64,000 bases of DNA from Desulfoluna spongiiphila (lineage in GTDB: Bacteria > Desulfobacterota > Desulfobacteria > Desulfobacterales > Desulfolunaceae), in contig NZ_FMUX01000001.1 of assembly GCF_900101345.1 (NCBI RefSeq), forward strand, positions 62,001 through 126,000, in the 5' to 3' direction. A model generated the notes under the pieces. That model was not told the DNA's origin and made no database searches. It worked only from the letters and a program-made list of their open reading frames with translations. The position numbers and the translations under genes were made by a program. Shown here piece by piece: positions 52,785 through 62,898 of the stretch; position 1 is the first letter of the stretch, and the number at the start of each line of letters is the position of its first letter.

Positions 52785-54119
52785 ATGACCTGGAGACAAA
52801 AATACCCAGACAAATTCGTTGATCTCACAACAGCCGTGGCTGGCATCCCCCCCAACAGCAACATTGCAGCCCCACCGGCTTCAAGCTTCCCCCTGGAGTT
52901 GGTCAATGCCCTTTCCGCCCGAGAAGACCTCGCTGGCACCCAACTTCAATCGGGACTGCTCATGAGGCTTCCCGACTTTATGTCACCGGAGCAGAAGGGG
53001 CGAATCATGTACAAGAGTTTTTTTCTGGGGCCTTTGGAACGAATGATTCGGGACACGGTTCCCATCGATGCGATAAGCATCCATTTCAGCAGGCTCCATG
53101 AAGCAATTGGGAGCAAAAAGTATGATGCTGTACTCCTCGAAGTATCGCCTCCGGATGTCAATGGAAACATGAGCCTTGGCCCCATGGGAACACTGGCGGG
53201 ACGCGCGATGATCCAGGCGGCAAAGCTGGTGATCGCACAAATCAACCCGCGCGTACCATTTATTTATGGAACCCATGCCCATGTGCATATGGATGAAGTG
53301 GACATGGTCTGTGAATGCAATCGCCCCCTGTTTGAGGCTCCTGATGCGCAGCCAGATGCAATGGAAGAAAAAATCGCTGACATTATTTCCGAACGCATCC
53401 CCGACGGAGCCACGATTCAACTGGGTATCGGCAGATTAGCCAATGCCATCGGCGAGAGATTGCTACAAAAAAAAGACATAGGGATCCATTCAGAAATGCT
53501 CACCCCTTCATTGATCCGTCTGATGAAAGAAGGGGTGGCCACCGGGGCAAAAAAAGAGCTCCACCCCGGCCAGGCCATAGGCGGATTTACCATAGGAAGC
53601 CAGGCTGATTACGATTTTCTTCACAAAAACGGAAACATTCAATTCTACCCGGTATCCTATGTAAACGACCCCAGGGTGGTGGCAAAACACAGCAATTTCA
53701 TATCCGTAAACAATTCCCTTACCATCGACCTGACAGGGCAGGCGGTCAGCGAATCCATAGGCTTCAACCAGTTCAGCGGTACCGGCGGTCAACTCGATTT
53801 CGTCCGGGGGGCCCGAATGTCTAAGGGTGGCATGTCCTTTTTGGCCTTAAAATCCACAGCGGGCTCAGAAGAGAACCCGATTTCCCGGATTCAGTGCACC
53901 CTGAATCCGGGCTCTGTGGTCACAACTCCCCGTAGTGATGTTCAGTACATTGTCACGGAGTATGGCATCGCCGACCTCGACAAAAAAAGCATTCCCGAAC
54001 GGGTGAGGGCAATGATTTCCATTGCTCACCCGATGTTTCGGGGTGACTTGGCACGGGAAGCAATGGAGTCGGGTCTGGTCACCCTTGGAGATTTGCGATC
54101 CCAAAAATCAGCAGCCTGA
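52785..54119 (+). CDS. Acetyl-CoA hydrolase/transferase-family CoA-transferase (4-hydroxybutyrate CoA-transferase-like)
   Basis: 444 residues, typical of the AbfT/Cat1 family that moves CoA between acyl-CoA and a carboxylate by a glutamyl-CoA intermediate. LLEVSPPDVNGNMSLGP, IQLGIGRLANAIGERL, IGIHSEMLTP (probable catalytic Glu), SGTGGQLDFVRGARMSKGG and VTEYGIADLDKKSIPERVRA are the family blocks. GGAGGCAAAC precedes the ATG. The controlling sigma-54 activator is divergent. It likely activates a short-chain fatty acid as growth substrate. Confidence 0.92.
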   Translation: MTWRQKYPDKFVDLTTAVAGIPPNSNIAAPPASSFPLELVNALSAREDLAGTQLQSGLLMRLPDFMSPEQKGRIMYKSFFLGPLERMIRDTVPIDAISIHFSRLHEAIGSKKYDAVLLEVSPPDVNGNMSLGPMGTLAGRAMIQAAKLVIAQINPRVPFIYGTHAHVHMDEVDMVCECNRPLFEAPDAQPDAMEEKIADIISERIPDGATIQLGIGRLANAIGERLLQKKDIGIHSEMLTPSLIRLMKEGVATGAKKELHPGQAIGGFTIGSQADYDFLHKNGNIQFYPVSYVNDPRVVAKHSNFISVNNSLTIDLTGQAVSESIGFNQFSGTGGQLDFVRGARMSKGGMSFLALKSTAGSEENPISRIQCTLNPGSVVTTPRSDVQYIVTEYGIADLDKKSIPERVRAMISIAHPMFRGDLAREAMESGLVTLGDLRSQKSAA

Positions 54120-54138
54120 TCTATGCACAATAGAACGC

Positions 54139-54171
54139 CGATCATAGTGAGAAACATCCTCGCTATGATCG
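54139..54171 (+). terminator. Hairpin after the CoA-transferase gene
   Basis: 13-bp stem (54139-54151 with 54159-54171, one G-T pair), AAACATC loop, no T-run. It may act as a 3' end stabiliser for both converging transcripts. Confidence 0.45.
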
Positions 54172-54266
54172 ACGTTAAAAAGACATCAAACCTTTATACG
54201 CTGTCCCATACAAGGGGTGACATGGCTATCGCCAAGGTATGTGGGTCATGTGATGTTGGACTTCGT

Positions 54267-56627
54267 TTATCCCTTACAATACGCGTCCAATTGGGCAAAC
54301 CACTCATTACGCTCTCCTTCTCCGCCATAGAGGAAAAAATACCCCACTGCCCGTTGAACCTCCATGAGATCCGCCAGAAAATCGTACACCGCGTTCACTG
54401 CGTTTTGCTCAGCAACCAGGGCAAGGTTCTGCGCATCAAGAAGATCGATGATGGAACGCACACCACGTTCATAGGCAGTGGTCACAAGCTGGAGGTTGCG
54501 ACGGGCCGACTCTGCGGCACCTTTGGAGAGATGTATACCGGGGTACGACGCACGGATCCTGTTTGTGGCTATCAAGGTCCGCTGACGCACTTTTTTCATG
54601 ATGTCCCTGCGCTCGATGTCGACTTTGGCGAGCTCTTGACGGCTTTGCCTGAGTTCAGCGGCTTTTCCGCCACCGCTGAAAAGCTGCAGACTCGCTGAAA
54701 CACCCACAGACCAGTTGGTGTCATCGGGGTAGCCGAGCCCGCCGGAAGAGCCTTCCCCCCCTTTCTCAAGCATCTCAGCCACGCGGCCTTGAAGTGAAAC
54801 GGTTGGCAGCCAATACTCCCTTCCGGACGAGACCAGAAGGCGTTGACGGGCAAGCTTCTGCGCGTTGATCGCCTTCAACTCGGGAGAAAAGGAGAGGCTC
54901 TCTTCCATCAAAAAATCCCTTAACATGCCAAATTTTCCAAGGGTATCAAGGTAATCATAAATCCGGGGGTCCCCGACCGTAGGAAGCGCCCCCTCTTCTT
55001 GAATATCGCCGGCTTTAAACCGAGCCCTCAATGGCCTGCCCATCAGTCGGTTCATCTCGCTTCGTGCATCCAGGACGGAGGACTCGGCAACCAGGGTTTC
55101 ACGCTGGCGATTCGCAATTTCACTCTCCCATCGGTACACCTCTTCAGGGCCCGCCGCCCCGACGGAGACGCGTACCTTGGACCGCTCCAGATTCGCTCTG
55201 GTCAATTTCAGGTTGTCATTTTGTATGCGCAACACAGCCTCTGCCCTGAGAACATCAAGATAAGCAGCAGCAGCCAGGTTCATGGCATCAAGAATCATGG
55301 ACTCGCGGGAATGGACCAATGCGTCCTGCGCATACCCCTTGGCGGCATAGCTCGCCCATGCTATGTCGGAGTAGAGCACCTGCTGAACCGTCGCTGATCC
55401 AGTCCAGGCCCGCTCAGGACTTTGTCCCATGGAAACCCTGGCCCTGTCGCTATCGATAACGGTGGCATTGCTCCCCAGGGTGACCTGGGGCAAAAGGGCC
55501 GCCCGCGAAGCATTTACATCCTCTTTGCCCACAGCCACGGCTTTGTCCATCACCTTGAGATCAAGGTTTTCCCGAACGACTTCGTCCATGGCCATTTTAA
55601 GGTTCAGCGATCGCCCCCCGTCGTTGGGTTCAGAATTGAGGACCACCGCCGTTCCAAGCGTGCCCCAGTTGAAAGAGATGCCGAGGGCACGCGCTGTGGC
55701 CCCGTTTATCGTAAGGTTCTCTTCTTCGTCCAGGTAGGAGGAAAGGGCCTCAGAGGATTCACCCCGAAGCATGGCCAGACTGCTTATGGCAACGTTTCTG
55801 GCAAGAAAATCCATGCGAAACTGCGGCGTCAGTGTTGCCAGGAGCCCCTCTTCCACATCGCCTACACCCCAAAGGGAAAAACCGGGGATCCTCTTCTCAA
55901 TAAGACCGTTGCAAAACAGTTTGAACTCACCGGGAGCCATACGCACCAAGGAGGTGACCAACACCGCATCGGTAACCGAAGGTATCTTATCGATGAGCTT
56001 GGCAGCCGTGGGTTCATACCCTGCAACATGGATCCTGATCCCATGCTTTTGCGCATACTCCCGAACCTGTAACGGCACCACCTCCCCTCCGCCGCCATCG
56101 GACACAATGGTCAGGTGATCAAAAGGAACCAGTGTCCTATAAACATCAAGTTCACGGGCTATATTTGCCCCAGAACCAAGGCCGTGGAGTTTTCCAGCCC
56201 CACCCGACCCAAGCGGTTCTCCCCTCCTGGAATCCCCGAACACGGAAACAACAGGTTTTTGAATCAGCCCCCGTTTAAAAAGGTCCTGCGACGACATGCT
56301 CCCCAAGGCAATAACCAGGCTCACATCCGGTGCATGGAGAAGCGTGTCGAGGGCATTCCTGATGCCGTCCTGCGTCCACCGGCCATTGAGGTTCCGCTCT
56401 TCAGGAAAAGAGAGGTGAAACTCACCGTCACTCAGGGAAAGGAGCTCTTTTTTGAAGAGTTCGATTGCCTCCGGGTGCCTTTCCCACGCCCCGTCGGTGA
56501 CAAGGCCGACCCGAACAGCCGGCCGCAACGTATCGGCACCAGCCAAAGCAGCAAACGTCACAACACTTACAAAGACCAAGAACCATTGACGAGCCATATT
56601 CAAACTCCCGGAATCTGGATATTTCAT
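54267..56627 (-). CDS. TolC-family outer-membrane factor fused to a periplasmic substrate-binding-like domain
   Basis: 786 residues; start ATG 56627, or ATG 56597 (GGGAG 7 nt upstream), which puts the signal peptide MARQWFLVFVSVVTFAALAG at the very N-terminus. Residues about 35-320 resemble the ABC-type substrate-binding domain of PF04392 (VGLVTDGAWERHPEAIELFK, VSLVIALGSMSSQDLFKRG, VLVTSLVRMAPGEF). Residues about 345-786 are a TolC/OEP channel (two repeats: SRAALLPQVTLGSNATV, VGVSASLQLFSGG, ERGVRSIIDLLDAQNLAL). TolC proteins normally lack such an N-terminal domain. It is the last gene of the efflux operon; its start follows the RND stop by 3 nt. Confidence 0.82.
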   Translation of the reverse strand: MKYPDSGSLNMARQWFLVFVSVVTFAALAGADTLRPAVRVGLVTDGAWERHPEAIELFKKELLSLSDGEFHLSFPEERNLNGRWTQDGIRNALDTLLHAPDVSLVIALGSMSSQDLFKRGLIQKPVVSVFGDSRRGEPLGSGGAGKLHGLGSGANIARELDVYRTLVPFDHLTIVSDGGGGEVVPLQVREYAQKHGIRIHVAGYEPTAAKLIDKIPSVTDAVLVTSLVRMAPGEFKLFCNGLIEKRIPGFSLWGVGDVEEGLLATLTPQFRMDFLARNVAISSLAMLRGESSEALSSYLDEEENLTINGATARALGISFNWGTLGTAVVLNSEPNDGGRSLNLKMAMDEVVRENLDLKVMDKAVAVGKEDVNASRAALLPQVTLGSNATVIDSDRARVSMGQSPERAWTGSATVQQVLYSDIAWASYAAKGYAQDALVHSRESMILDAMNLAAAAYLDVLRAEAVLRIQNDNLKLTRANLERSKVRVSVGAAGPEEVYRWESEIANRQRETLVAESSVLDARSEMNRLMGRPLRARFKAGDIQEEGALPTVGDPRIYDYLDTLGKFGMLRDFLMEESLSFSPELKAINAQKLARQRLLVSSGREYWLPTVSLQGRVAEMLEKGGEGSSGGLGYPDDTNWSVGVSASLQLFSGGGKAAELRQSRQELAKVDIERRDIMKKVRQRTLIATNRIRASYPGIHLSKGAAESARRNLQLVTTAYERGVRSIIDLLDAQNLALVAEQNAVNAVYDFLADLMEVQRAVGYFFLYGGEGERNEWFAQLDAYCKG

Positions 56628-56630
56628 GGA

Positions 56631-59600
56631 TCATCCCTCCGCCGGGATGGTGTAAAAAATCACGTAAAGGACAGGTACCACGATGAGGGTCAAAATCGTG
56701 GCAAAACTCAACCCGGACATCACCGTCACAGCCATGGCCTTGAAAAAAATGTCCGGAATCAGAGGGATCATCCCCAACACCGTTGTCACAGCGGCCATGC
56801 ATACCGGCCTCATCCGGCTCACCGATGAGTCAACAACGGCTTCATAGGGAGCCTTCCCCTCCGCGATCTCAAGGTTGATCTGATCAATGAGCACAATGGC
56901 CCCCTTGATGAGCATCCCCACAAGACTCAGGAAACCCAGCAGCGCCATGAAGTCAAAGGGGAGGTCAAAAATCATCAACCCGATGGTCACCCCGATGATG
57001 GCAAGGGGCACGGTGAGCCAGATAATCAGCGGTTGCCTCAAACAGTTGAACAGCATGATCACCACAAGGACCATGGCCGCAAAGGTGAAAGGCATGGAGG
57101 TGGCCAGGTTTGCCCTGGCCTTCACGGACCCTTCGTACTCTCCGCCCCATTCCATGGTGTACCCGTTGGGAAGCTCCATGGCTTCAATTTTGGGCTGAAT
57201 ATCCTTGAAAATGGTGCTGGGCAAGATCCCCGGCTTGTTCTCACACTTGGCTGTGATGGTCAGGCGGCGGTCACGGCGAAACACCTTGGCGTCCTCCCAC
57301 TCTGTCGTAAACCCCGAAACGATCTGCCTGACAGGAACCGATTGCCCTGTGGCCGGGCTCCAGACCTGAAGATTCCTGATATTTTCTACGTTGAGGCGCT
57401 CCTCTTTCGGTTGCCGGACCACAATGGGAAGCAGCTCATCTTTCTCACGGTAAACGCCGATACGAGAGCCGGTGACATTCATCTCAAGGGCCCTGGCAAG
57501 GTCAGCGCGGGTGACCCCTGCGAGCCGGGCCCGGGTCTCATCAAACTGTGGTCGGATCACCTTTACCTTCTGCCGCCAGTCATCCCTTACGGCATAGGCA
57601 TGGGGGTTTCCTTCAAAAATCATCTTCGCCTGATGGGAAAGCTGGCGTAATACGGAAGGATCCGGTCCACTGAAGCGAACCGCCACGGCCTCGGTTGCCG
57701 TGCCCAGCTTAAATTTTTCCAAAATGGGCTGAGCGTCGGGAAACGTTTCATGGAGGTAGGTTGTGTAATCGGCGATCATCTCGTCGATGGCATTAAAATC
57801 CTTCACCGAGACAAGAATCAGGCCGTAGCCCTTGTCCATGGTGTTCTCTGGCTCAAAGGTGAGCATAAACCGTGTGGCCCCGTCCCCGATATACGAAGCC
57901 GTGTCGGTCACGCGGGGATCTGCCTTCAGACGCTGTTCGATACGAGATATGTCCTCGGTGGTTTTCCGAATATCGGTTCCTGCGGGCAGCCAGTAGTTGA
58001 TTTTAAATTGCGGACGAACGGACTCCGGAAAAAAGCTGTCTTTCAAGGTTCCGAACCCGGCAATGGAGAGTCCGAGGAGCCCCCCCATGACGGCCATGGT
58101 GAGCCAGCGTCGTTTGAGGCACATCGTCAACAGGTGCTTGTATCCCCTGAACAAACGACCTTCATACGGGTCCTTTAAGGGCTCGCCTTCTGTCTGATCC
58201 CCACCTTTAAGGAACAGCGCACAAAAAAGCGGGGTGATGGTCACGCCGATGACCCAGCTGATCATCAACGAGATAAGCATGACCTGAAAAAGGGAGCGGC
58301 AGTACTCCCCCGTGTCGTCCTGGGAGAGGCCGATGGCGGCAAAGGCAAGTACAGCGATGACCGTGGCCCCGAAAAGAGGCATGGCATTTTGGCCCACCAC
58401 CTCTTTGGCTGCCTGGAGCCGGTCCATGCCCTTTTCAATCCGTATCAGCATGCCCTCGGTGACGACGATGGCGTTGTCCACCAGCATCCCCAGGGCAATG
58501 ATAAGGGCCCCGAGGGAGATTCGTTGAAGGTCGATACCCAGCACCTTCATGGCCACCAATGTGGCCAGCACCGTCAGGGCGAGGATCGCCCCGATCAAAA
58601 GCCCGCTTCGAAGCCCCATAAAGACAAGAAGCACCAGGACCACGATGACAACGGCTTCCACAAAATTCACCACAAAGCCGTTCACCGCCTTTGAGACGTC
58701 ATCGGCCTGAAAGTTAACCACGCCGATATCCATGCCAATGGGCCGCCGGGCTTCCAGCTCGTTAAGGCGTTCCTTCACGAGTGCGCCCAAGGTAACCACA
58801 TTGCCCCCCGGAACCACGGATATACCGATTGAGACACCCGGGATGCCATTGAAATGGTGAACCCTTTCAGGAGGGGAGGTGTACCCGCGGGATACCGTTG
58901 CCACATCCTTTAGAAAGATCCCTTTGCCCGAAGCCGGGTCTCTCACCTGGAGGTTTGCGATGTCTTTCACCGAGTCAAAACTGCCCGTGGGGTTGATGCG
59001 GATGTACTCCGGTCCCACCTTTGCCGAGCCCGAAGCCACAACCAGGTTCTGGGCCTCCAGTGCAGAATAGATGGCGTCCAGGCCAATGCCCAGGGTCGCC
59101 ATCCGGGCACGGGAGATCTCCACAAACACGGCCTCCTCCCGAAGCCCCCACAGCTCGATCTTGGACACCCCCTCCACCAGGAGAAGCTCCTTTCGAAGAA
59201 ACTTCATGTACTCTTTGAGCTCATCAAAGCTGTACCCTTCCCCGGTCACAGCAAGTAAAATGCCATAGACATCCCCAAAGTTGTCGTTGACGATGGGGGC
59301 CTGGGCTCCGGGGGGAAGTTCCATGCGGATGTCTCCCATCTTGCGTCGCAGCAGGTCCCAGATCTGCGGAAGGTCGGCTTTTCCGTAATGATCCTTTATT
59401 TTAACAGTCACAATGGAGACCCCGGCCAGGGAGGTGGACTTTACATAGTCGAGTTCCGGCATCTGCTGGATGGCGGTTTCAATGCGATCGGTGACCTCTT
59501 CGGTCACCTCCATGGAGGTGGCTCCCGGGTATGGGGTAAAGACAACCGCTTCTTTGATGGTAAACTCCGGATCTTCCAGGCGGCCCAACCCGACATAGGA

Positions 59601-59681
59601 CCAAAGCCCGCCGATGAGGATACACAAGCTCAAAACCAGGGTAACGGTCTTTTTTTGAATGGATAGTTCAGCGATATTCAT
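56631..59681 (-). CDS. RND efflux transporter permease
   Basis: 1016 residues, full RND length with 12 membrane helices in two halves. N-terminal GGLWSYVGLGRLEDPEFTIK and VVFTPYPGATSMEVTEEVTD, proton-relay-type motif region (ALGMLVDNAIVVTEGML), and the late repeat GMLIKGAIVLIDQINLEI. The family pumps drugs, detergents or lipids out with an MFP adaptor and a TolC channel, both encoded here (adaptor 15 nt upstream, TolC downstream). The substrate is unknown. Confidence 0.93.
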   Translation of the reverse strand: MNIAELSIQKKTVTLVLSLCILIGGLWSYVGLGRLEDPEFTIKEAVVFTPYPGATSMEVTEEVTDRIETAIQQMPELDYVKSTSLAGVSIVTVKIKDHYGKADLPQIWDLLRRKMGDIRMELPPGAQAPIVNDNFGDVYGILLAVTGEGYSFDELKEYMKFLRKELLLVEGVSKIELWGLREEAVFVEISRARMATLGIGLDAIYSALEAQNLVVASGSAKVGPEYIRINPTGSFDSVKDIANLQVRDPASGKGIFLKDVATVSRGYTSPPERVHHFNGIPGVSIGISVVPGGNVVTLGALVKERLNELEARRPIGMDIGVVNFQADDVSKAVNGFVVNFVEAVVIVVLVLLVFMGLRSGLLIGAILALTVLATLVAMKVLGIDLQRISLGALIIALGMLVDNAIVVTEGMLIRIEKGMDRLQAAKEVVGQNAMPLFGATVIAVLAFAAIGLSQDDTGEYCRSLFQVMLISLMISWVIGVTITPLFCALFLKGGDQTEGEPLKDPYEGRLFRGYKHLLTMCLKRRWLTMAVMGGLLGLSIAGFGTLKDSFFPESVRPQFKINYWLPAGTDIRKTTEDISRIEQRLKADPRVTDTASYIGDGATRFMLTFEPENTMDKGYGLILVSVKDFNAIDEMIADYTTYLHETFPDAQPILEKFKLGTATEAVAVRFSGPDPSVLRQLSHQAKMIFEGNPHAYAVRDDWRQKVKVIRPQFDETRARLAGVTRADLARALEMNVTGSRIGVYREKDELLPIVVRQPKEERLNVENIRNLQVWSPATGQSVPVRQIVSGFTTEWEDAKVFRRDRRLTITAKCENKPGILPSTIFKDIQPKIEAMELPNGYTMEWGGEYEGSVKARANLATSMPFTFAAMVLVVIMLFNCLRQPLIIWLTVPLAIIGVTIGLMIFDLPFDFMALLGFLSLVGMLIKGAIVLIDQINLEIAEGKAPYEAVVDSSVSRMRPVCMAAVTTVLGMIPLIPDIFFKAMAVTVMSGLSFATILTLIVVPVLYVIFYTIPAEG

Positions 59682-59696
59682 CGAATTCCTGGGCTC

Positions 59697-60821
59697 CTAT
59701 GTTGACGGCAGTTGCCTGACTTTCATTCCCTGATGCAGGTAGTTTACCCCTGCAACGACAAGCTGCTCACCGGGTTCAAGCCCGTCTACAATGCGTATGC
59801 TGGTCTCCGAGATCATGCCCAGGGTCACCTTTCGCTTGTCCACGGTCATCTCTGAAGTGACAACCCAGACACACGACTCATTCAATTCATCCACAAACAC
59901 CGCATTCACGGGAACCAGCATCACAAAACCTTGAGTATTGACGTACAGGTTGGCGTTGCCGATCACCTTTGCCGTCATGCCCGGCAAAACCATCACGCCT
60001 TCCGGGGCCGTAAACGAAAGGGCCAGACGATACGATTGGGTTCTTGGGTCCGCTTCGGTGGAAAACTCTTTCAGGCGAGCATCAAGGATGACACCGGGCA
60101 ATGCCGAAAATGCCACGCGCGCAACCTCGGTTCCCATGGGCTGGTCCCGTAAGGTGGCCACCACGGCTTCCGGGATATCCACGGCAATTTCCAACTCGGA
60201 CAAGTCCTGAAGGCTCACAATCGGGGCCTTTGCATGCACTTCCTGATAATTCTCCACATACCTCCGGGCAATCACCCCGGAAAACGGAGCCCTCAAAAAA
60301 GTATCCTGAAGTGCATTCTTCGCACGTGCCACATCGGTCACCGCCAAATCGTAGGCCCGTTTTGCAGAATCAAAATCAGATTTGGAGACCTGTTTTTTTA
60401 TGTAGAGCCCCTTGATTCGGGTGTACTGTTGCCTGGCCTCAAGTTCGGTTGCCCTGGCGGCTTGCAGGGCAATCTCAAAGTCCCGGGAAAGAATCTGTGC
60501 GATGACCGCCCCTTTTTTCACCACATCCCCTGCTTCAACAGGAAACGCGGTCAGTGGGCCCGAAACCTGAAATGCCAGGTCCGCACGCCTGCTTGCCTGA
60601 ACCCTGCCCGGAAACTCCTGGCTGTCCACGTTGGCCATGGAGGAGACCGTCATCAGTTTCACGGGCCGGACAACGTCTGGTTGTTGCCCTGCCTCATCCT
60701 GAGACCCGCACGAGACCGCAAGAAAGGACAACAGCACAACAAGCAATAGCCTCCCAAACCTTACGCGCTGCCCCTTAGGGGACAGTTCTTTGCAACACCC
60801 TGTATCGTTTGTATCGTTCAT
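59697..60821 (-). CDS. RND periplasmic adaptor (membrane-fusion lipoprotein)
   Basis: 374 residues. Lipobox LLSFLAVSC with acylated Cys38 makes it a lipoprotein. VDSQEFPGRVQASRRADLAF starts the barrel; GPLTAFPVEAGDVVKKGAVI is the lipoyl half-motif; a coiled-coil hairpin (about 115-180) and YLHQGMKV-type C-terminus follow. It links the RND pump to the TolC channel. First gene of the minus-strand operon adaptor-RND-TolC. Confidence 0.92.
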   Translation of the reverse strand: MNDTNDTGCCKELSPKGQRVRFGRLLLVVLLSFLAVSCGSQDEAGQQPDVVRPVKLMTVSSMANVDSQEFPGRVQASRRADLAFQVSGPLTAFPVEAGDVVKKGAVIAQILSRDFEIALQAARATELEARQQYTRIKGLYIKKQVSKSDFDSAKRAYDLAVTDVARAKNALQDTFLRAPFSGVIARRYVENYQEVHAKAPIVSLQDLSELEIAVDIPEAVVATLRDQPMGTEVARVAFSALPGVILDARLKEFSTEADPRTQSYRLALSFTAPEGVMVLPGMTAKVIGNANLYVNTQGFVMLVPVNAVFVDELNESCVWVVTSEMTVDKRKVTLGMISETSIRIVDGLEPGEQLVVAGVNYLHQGMKVRQLPST

Positions 60822-60908
60822 TTCTTCTCCGTTTTTCTTTCACACATCCATTGCTGTTTATAAGGCACCCGATACCACGCTAAAACTAGCCAGCGCACAC
60901 CGTTGGGT

Positions 60909-61592
60909 TTACTCGTGTCTATGGTCCCCGCCCACAAAACGGGCAATCATAATCGTTGGACTCAGAACACCGATGATGGCCTCAAATACGGCCAGGCTCT
61001 GAGTTACATGGTGCTGGGGAGAAATGTCCCCGTACCCCACGCTCGTTAATGTGACAAAACTAAAATAGAGGTAATCAGACCAATTCGTCAGGTTATGCCC
61101 CGGCAGATCAAAGGCCCCGGGTATCAAGTAATTTGCCATGACATAGACATAGCTAAATGTGATGCCTGTCAGGAGATAAAAATTGATGGCCGTCAAGAGC
61201 TTTTCCGTTTGCGTCACATGCCTGAACAGATGGTAAAGCAGCACCGCCATCATTCCGAAGTGATAGAGCATGACACACCCCAGCACCATGCAGGACGATT
61301 CATCGCTCCACCTCGCCTTATCTGCAACGAATACGGTGACAATCGTCATCCCGGCAATAATCTGCAAAAACAGCTTGAGGCGGGGCTTTCCATTCACCAG
61401 GGGCCCCAGTGCCGTCGCCAGGCTGGCAAGCATCAGGCACACCAAGGCCATGCCTGCAACACTGCTGTCATCCGGCAAAGAAGGTGCGACCAGCACAATG
61501 ACTGTCAGCACCAGCAACAATTGCCCAATCTGCAGATTTGTCCTTTGAAAAACCCGTTGTCTCCAATGTGAATGCACCGTCTCTGAATCCAT
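60909..61592 (-). CDS. Two-TM-type potassium/ion channel family protein
   Basis: 227 residues with about six membrane helices. The pore has a K+-filter sequence VTLTSVGYGDISP in a P-loop before the last helix. There is no attached RCK or TrkA domain. Probably a small K+-selective channel. It is on the same strand as the efflux operon but separated by an 87-bp gap, upstream of the adaptor's promoter side; functional connection is not implied. Confidence 0.87.
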   Translation of the reverse strand: MDSETVHSHWRQRVFQRTNLQIGQLLLVLTVIVLVAPSLPDDSSVAGMALVCLMLASLATALGPLVNGKPRLKLFLQIIAGMTIVTVFVADKARWSDESSCMVLGCVMLYHFGMMAVLLYHLFRHVTQTEKLLTAINFYLLTGITFSYVYVMANYLIPGAFDLPGHNLTNWSDYLYFSFVTLTSVGYGDISPQHHVTQSLAVFEAIIGVLSPTIMIARFVGGDHRHE

Positions 61593-61663
61593 TTATCAGT
61601 CGTTTATCCGAACGGAACGGCATACCGGCAAAAACCATTAAAAGCCAAACGCCTGTTTCCGCT

Positions 61664-62758
61664 TTAAAAATAGACATCCACCATCAAGGCCCCGAAGGAG
61701 ACGTCTCCATGGGTTTTCTTTTTACCGGGAAGGGCGTTCGGAATCAGGTCCTCTTTGAGTAACTTGGTCGAGACCTGAAAATGAGCCCGAATGGAAAACA
61801 GCTCAAAGTAATGGTAGTTGACCCCCATGAGCCAGGCCCCCATGACATCTTCTCTGCTGACCTCACGATCGTCATCTGTGAGGCGGCTTCCATCATATAA
61901 CGTCGAGTAAATCAGCCCGGTACCCGATGCCCCGAGAACCATCTCAATGCTGTGGGGTGAGGCAAAAGCCGGTTTGGGAAGAAAGGCCGCCTGGTAAAAA
62001 CCCACGCCGGGAGGTGCCGGTGCAGGGCCGAAGCCTTCTTGAATGTTCCAGCCGAAACGGGCACTGAGCCCACTGCCAACGCTGGTGTACAGATTGCCCA
62101 GGGTGGCATTGGCCTCGATGGCAAGCTGTCCTGCCCAGCCATTGGTGTACCGCCCGACATAAGCCAGCCTCCGCACATACTGATACCCCAGGTTAATGAG
62201 GGGTTCGGTTTTTCTCTGCCCGCCCCATCCTTTCGGGTTCTTCCCCATTCCCAAATCGTTATGGACAAAGGTCTGAAACTCCTTGGCAAACGATTGCCTC
62301 CCGAGGAGTCCCACAGAGACTTGCAGGTTGCGGGCAACATCTCGGTTGAAGCTCTGCCAGTTGGCACTGACGGTCACCGTGCCCGCGTAAGGAAGATCCC
62401 CGTTCCGTACGGTCTCCATGGACAGATCCCCAGGCGTCAACATATTCTGCCCAACACCATAGGAATAGCGGACGATGGCATCGCCGGCATCCATGGACGG
62501 GACATGGGTCCCCACCCAGGCCACAAGACCCGGTACATCTGCGACATCCCACCCGTCATAGCAGGGCGTATGGTATTGAAGACTCCAGCCGTTGGAAAAA
62601 TTACTGTCTTTTTTCCACACCGCGTCGTTGTCGATTTCAAAACGGAAAATCCCTGTATTGTATGGACTGCGAAGGTGAAAAGCCCCTTCAGAGGGGGGAG
62701 CATACACAACCATTGCCAGCAGAAAGCCGACAAGAACTACACAACATTTCAACATCAC
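61664..62758 (-). CDS. LpxR-family (DUF2219) outer-membrane lipid A deacylase-like protein
   Basis: 364 residues with signal peptide (to about 25, SEGA). FRFEIDNDAVWKKDSNFSNG matches the start of LpxR (DND and TNG active-site segment; here SNG), and GDLPYAGTVTVSANWQSF and GLLGRQSFAKEFQ follow. LpxR removes the 3'-acyloxyacyl chain of lipid A in the outer membrane in a Ca2+-dependent way. Terminal Phe in MVDVYF is barrel-like. It may help modify the lipid A that the LtaS/PAP2/GT9 genes could also affect. Confidence 0.88.
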   Translation of the reverse strand: MMLKCCVVLVGFLLAMVVYAPPSEGAFHLRSPYNTGIFRFEIDNDAVWKKDSNFSNGWSLQYHTPCYDGWDVADVPGLVAWVGTHVPSMDAGDAIVRYSYGVGQNMLTPGDLSMETVRNGDLPYAGTVTVSANWQSFNRDVARNLQVSVGLLGRQSFAKEFQTFVHNDLGMGKNPKGWGGQRKTEPLINLGYQYVRRLAYVGRYTNGWAGQLAIEANATLGNLYTSVGSGLSARFGWNIQEGFGPAPAPPGVGFYQAAFLPKPAFASPHSIEMVLGASGTGLIYSTLYDGSRLTDDDREVSREDVMGAWLMGVNYHYFELFSIRAHFQVSTKLLKEDLIPNALPGKKKTHGDVSFGALMVDVYF

Positions 62759-62898
62759 TTCTTTTTGCCTTCGGGGCAGCTTTCCCAGCGCCCTTACCAG
62801 TGGCCTTTTCAGCGCACCACGTGATTAAAACAGGGAAACCGAGCAGGCACCCCCTACGATACAGCCTATGTTTCCAGTCGTTTCACAAACGACGTCCT

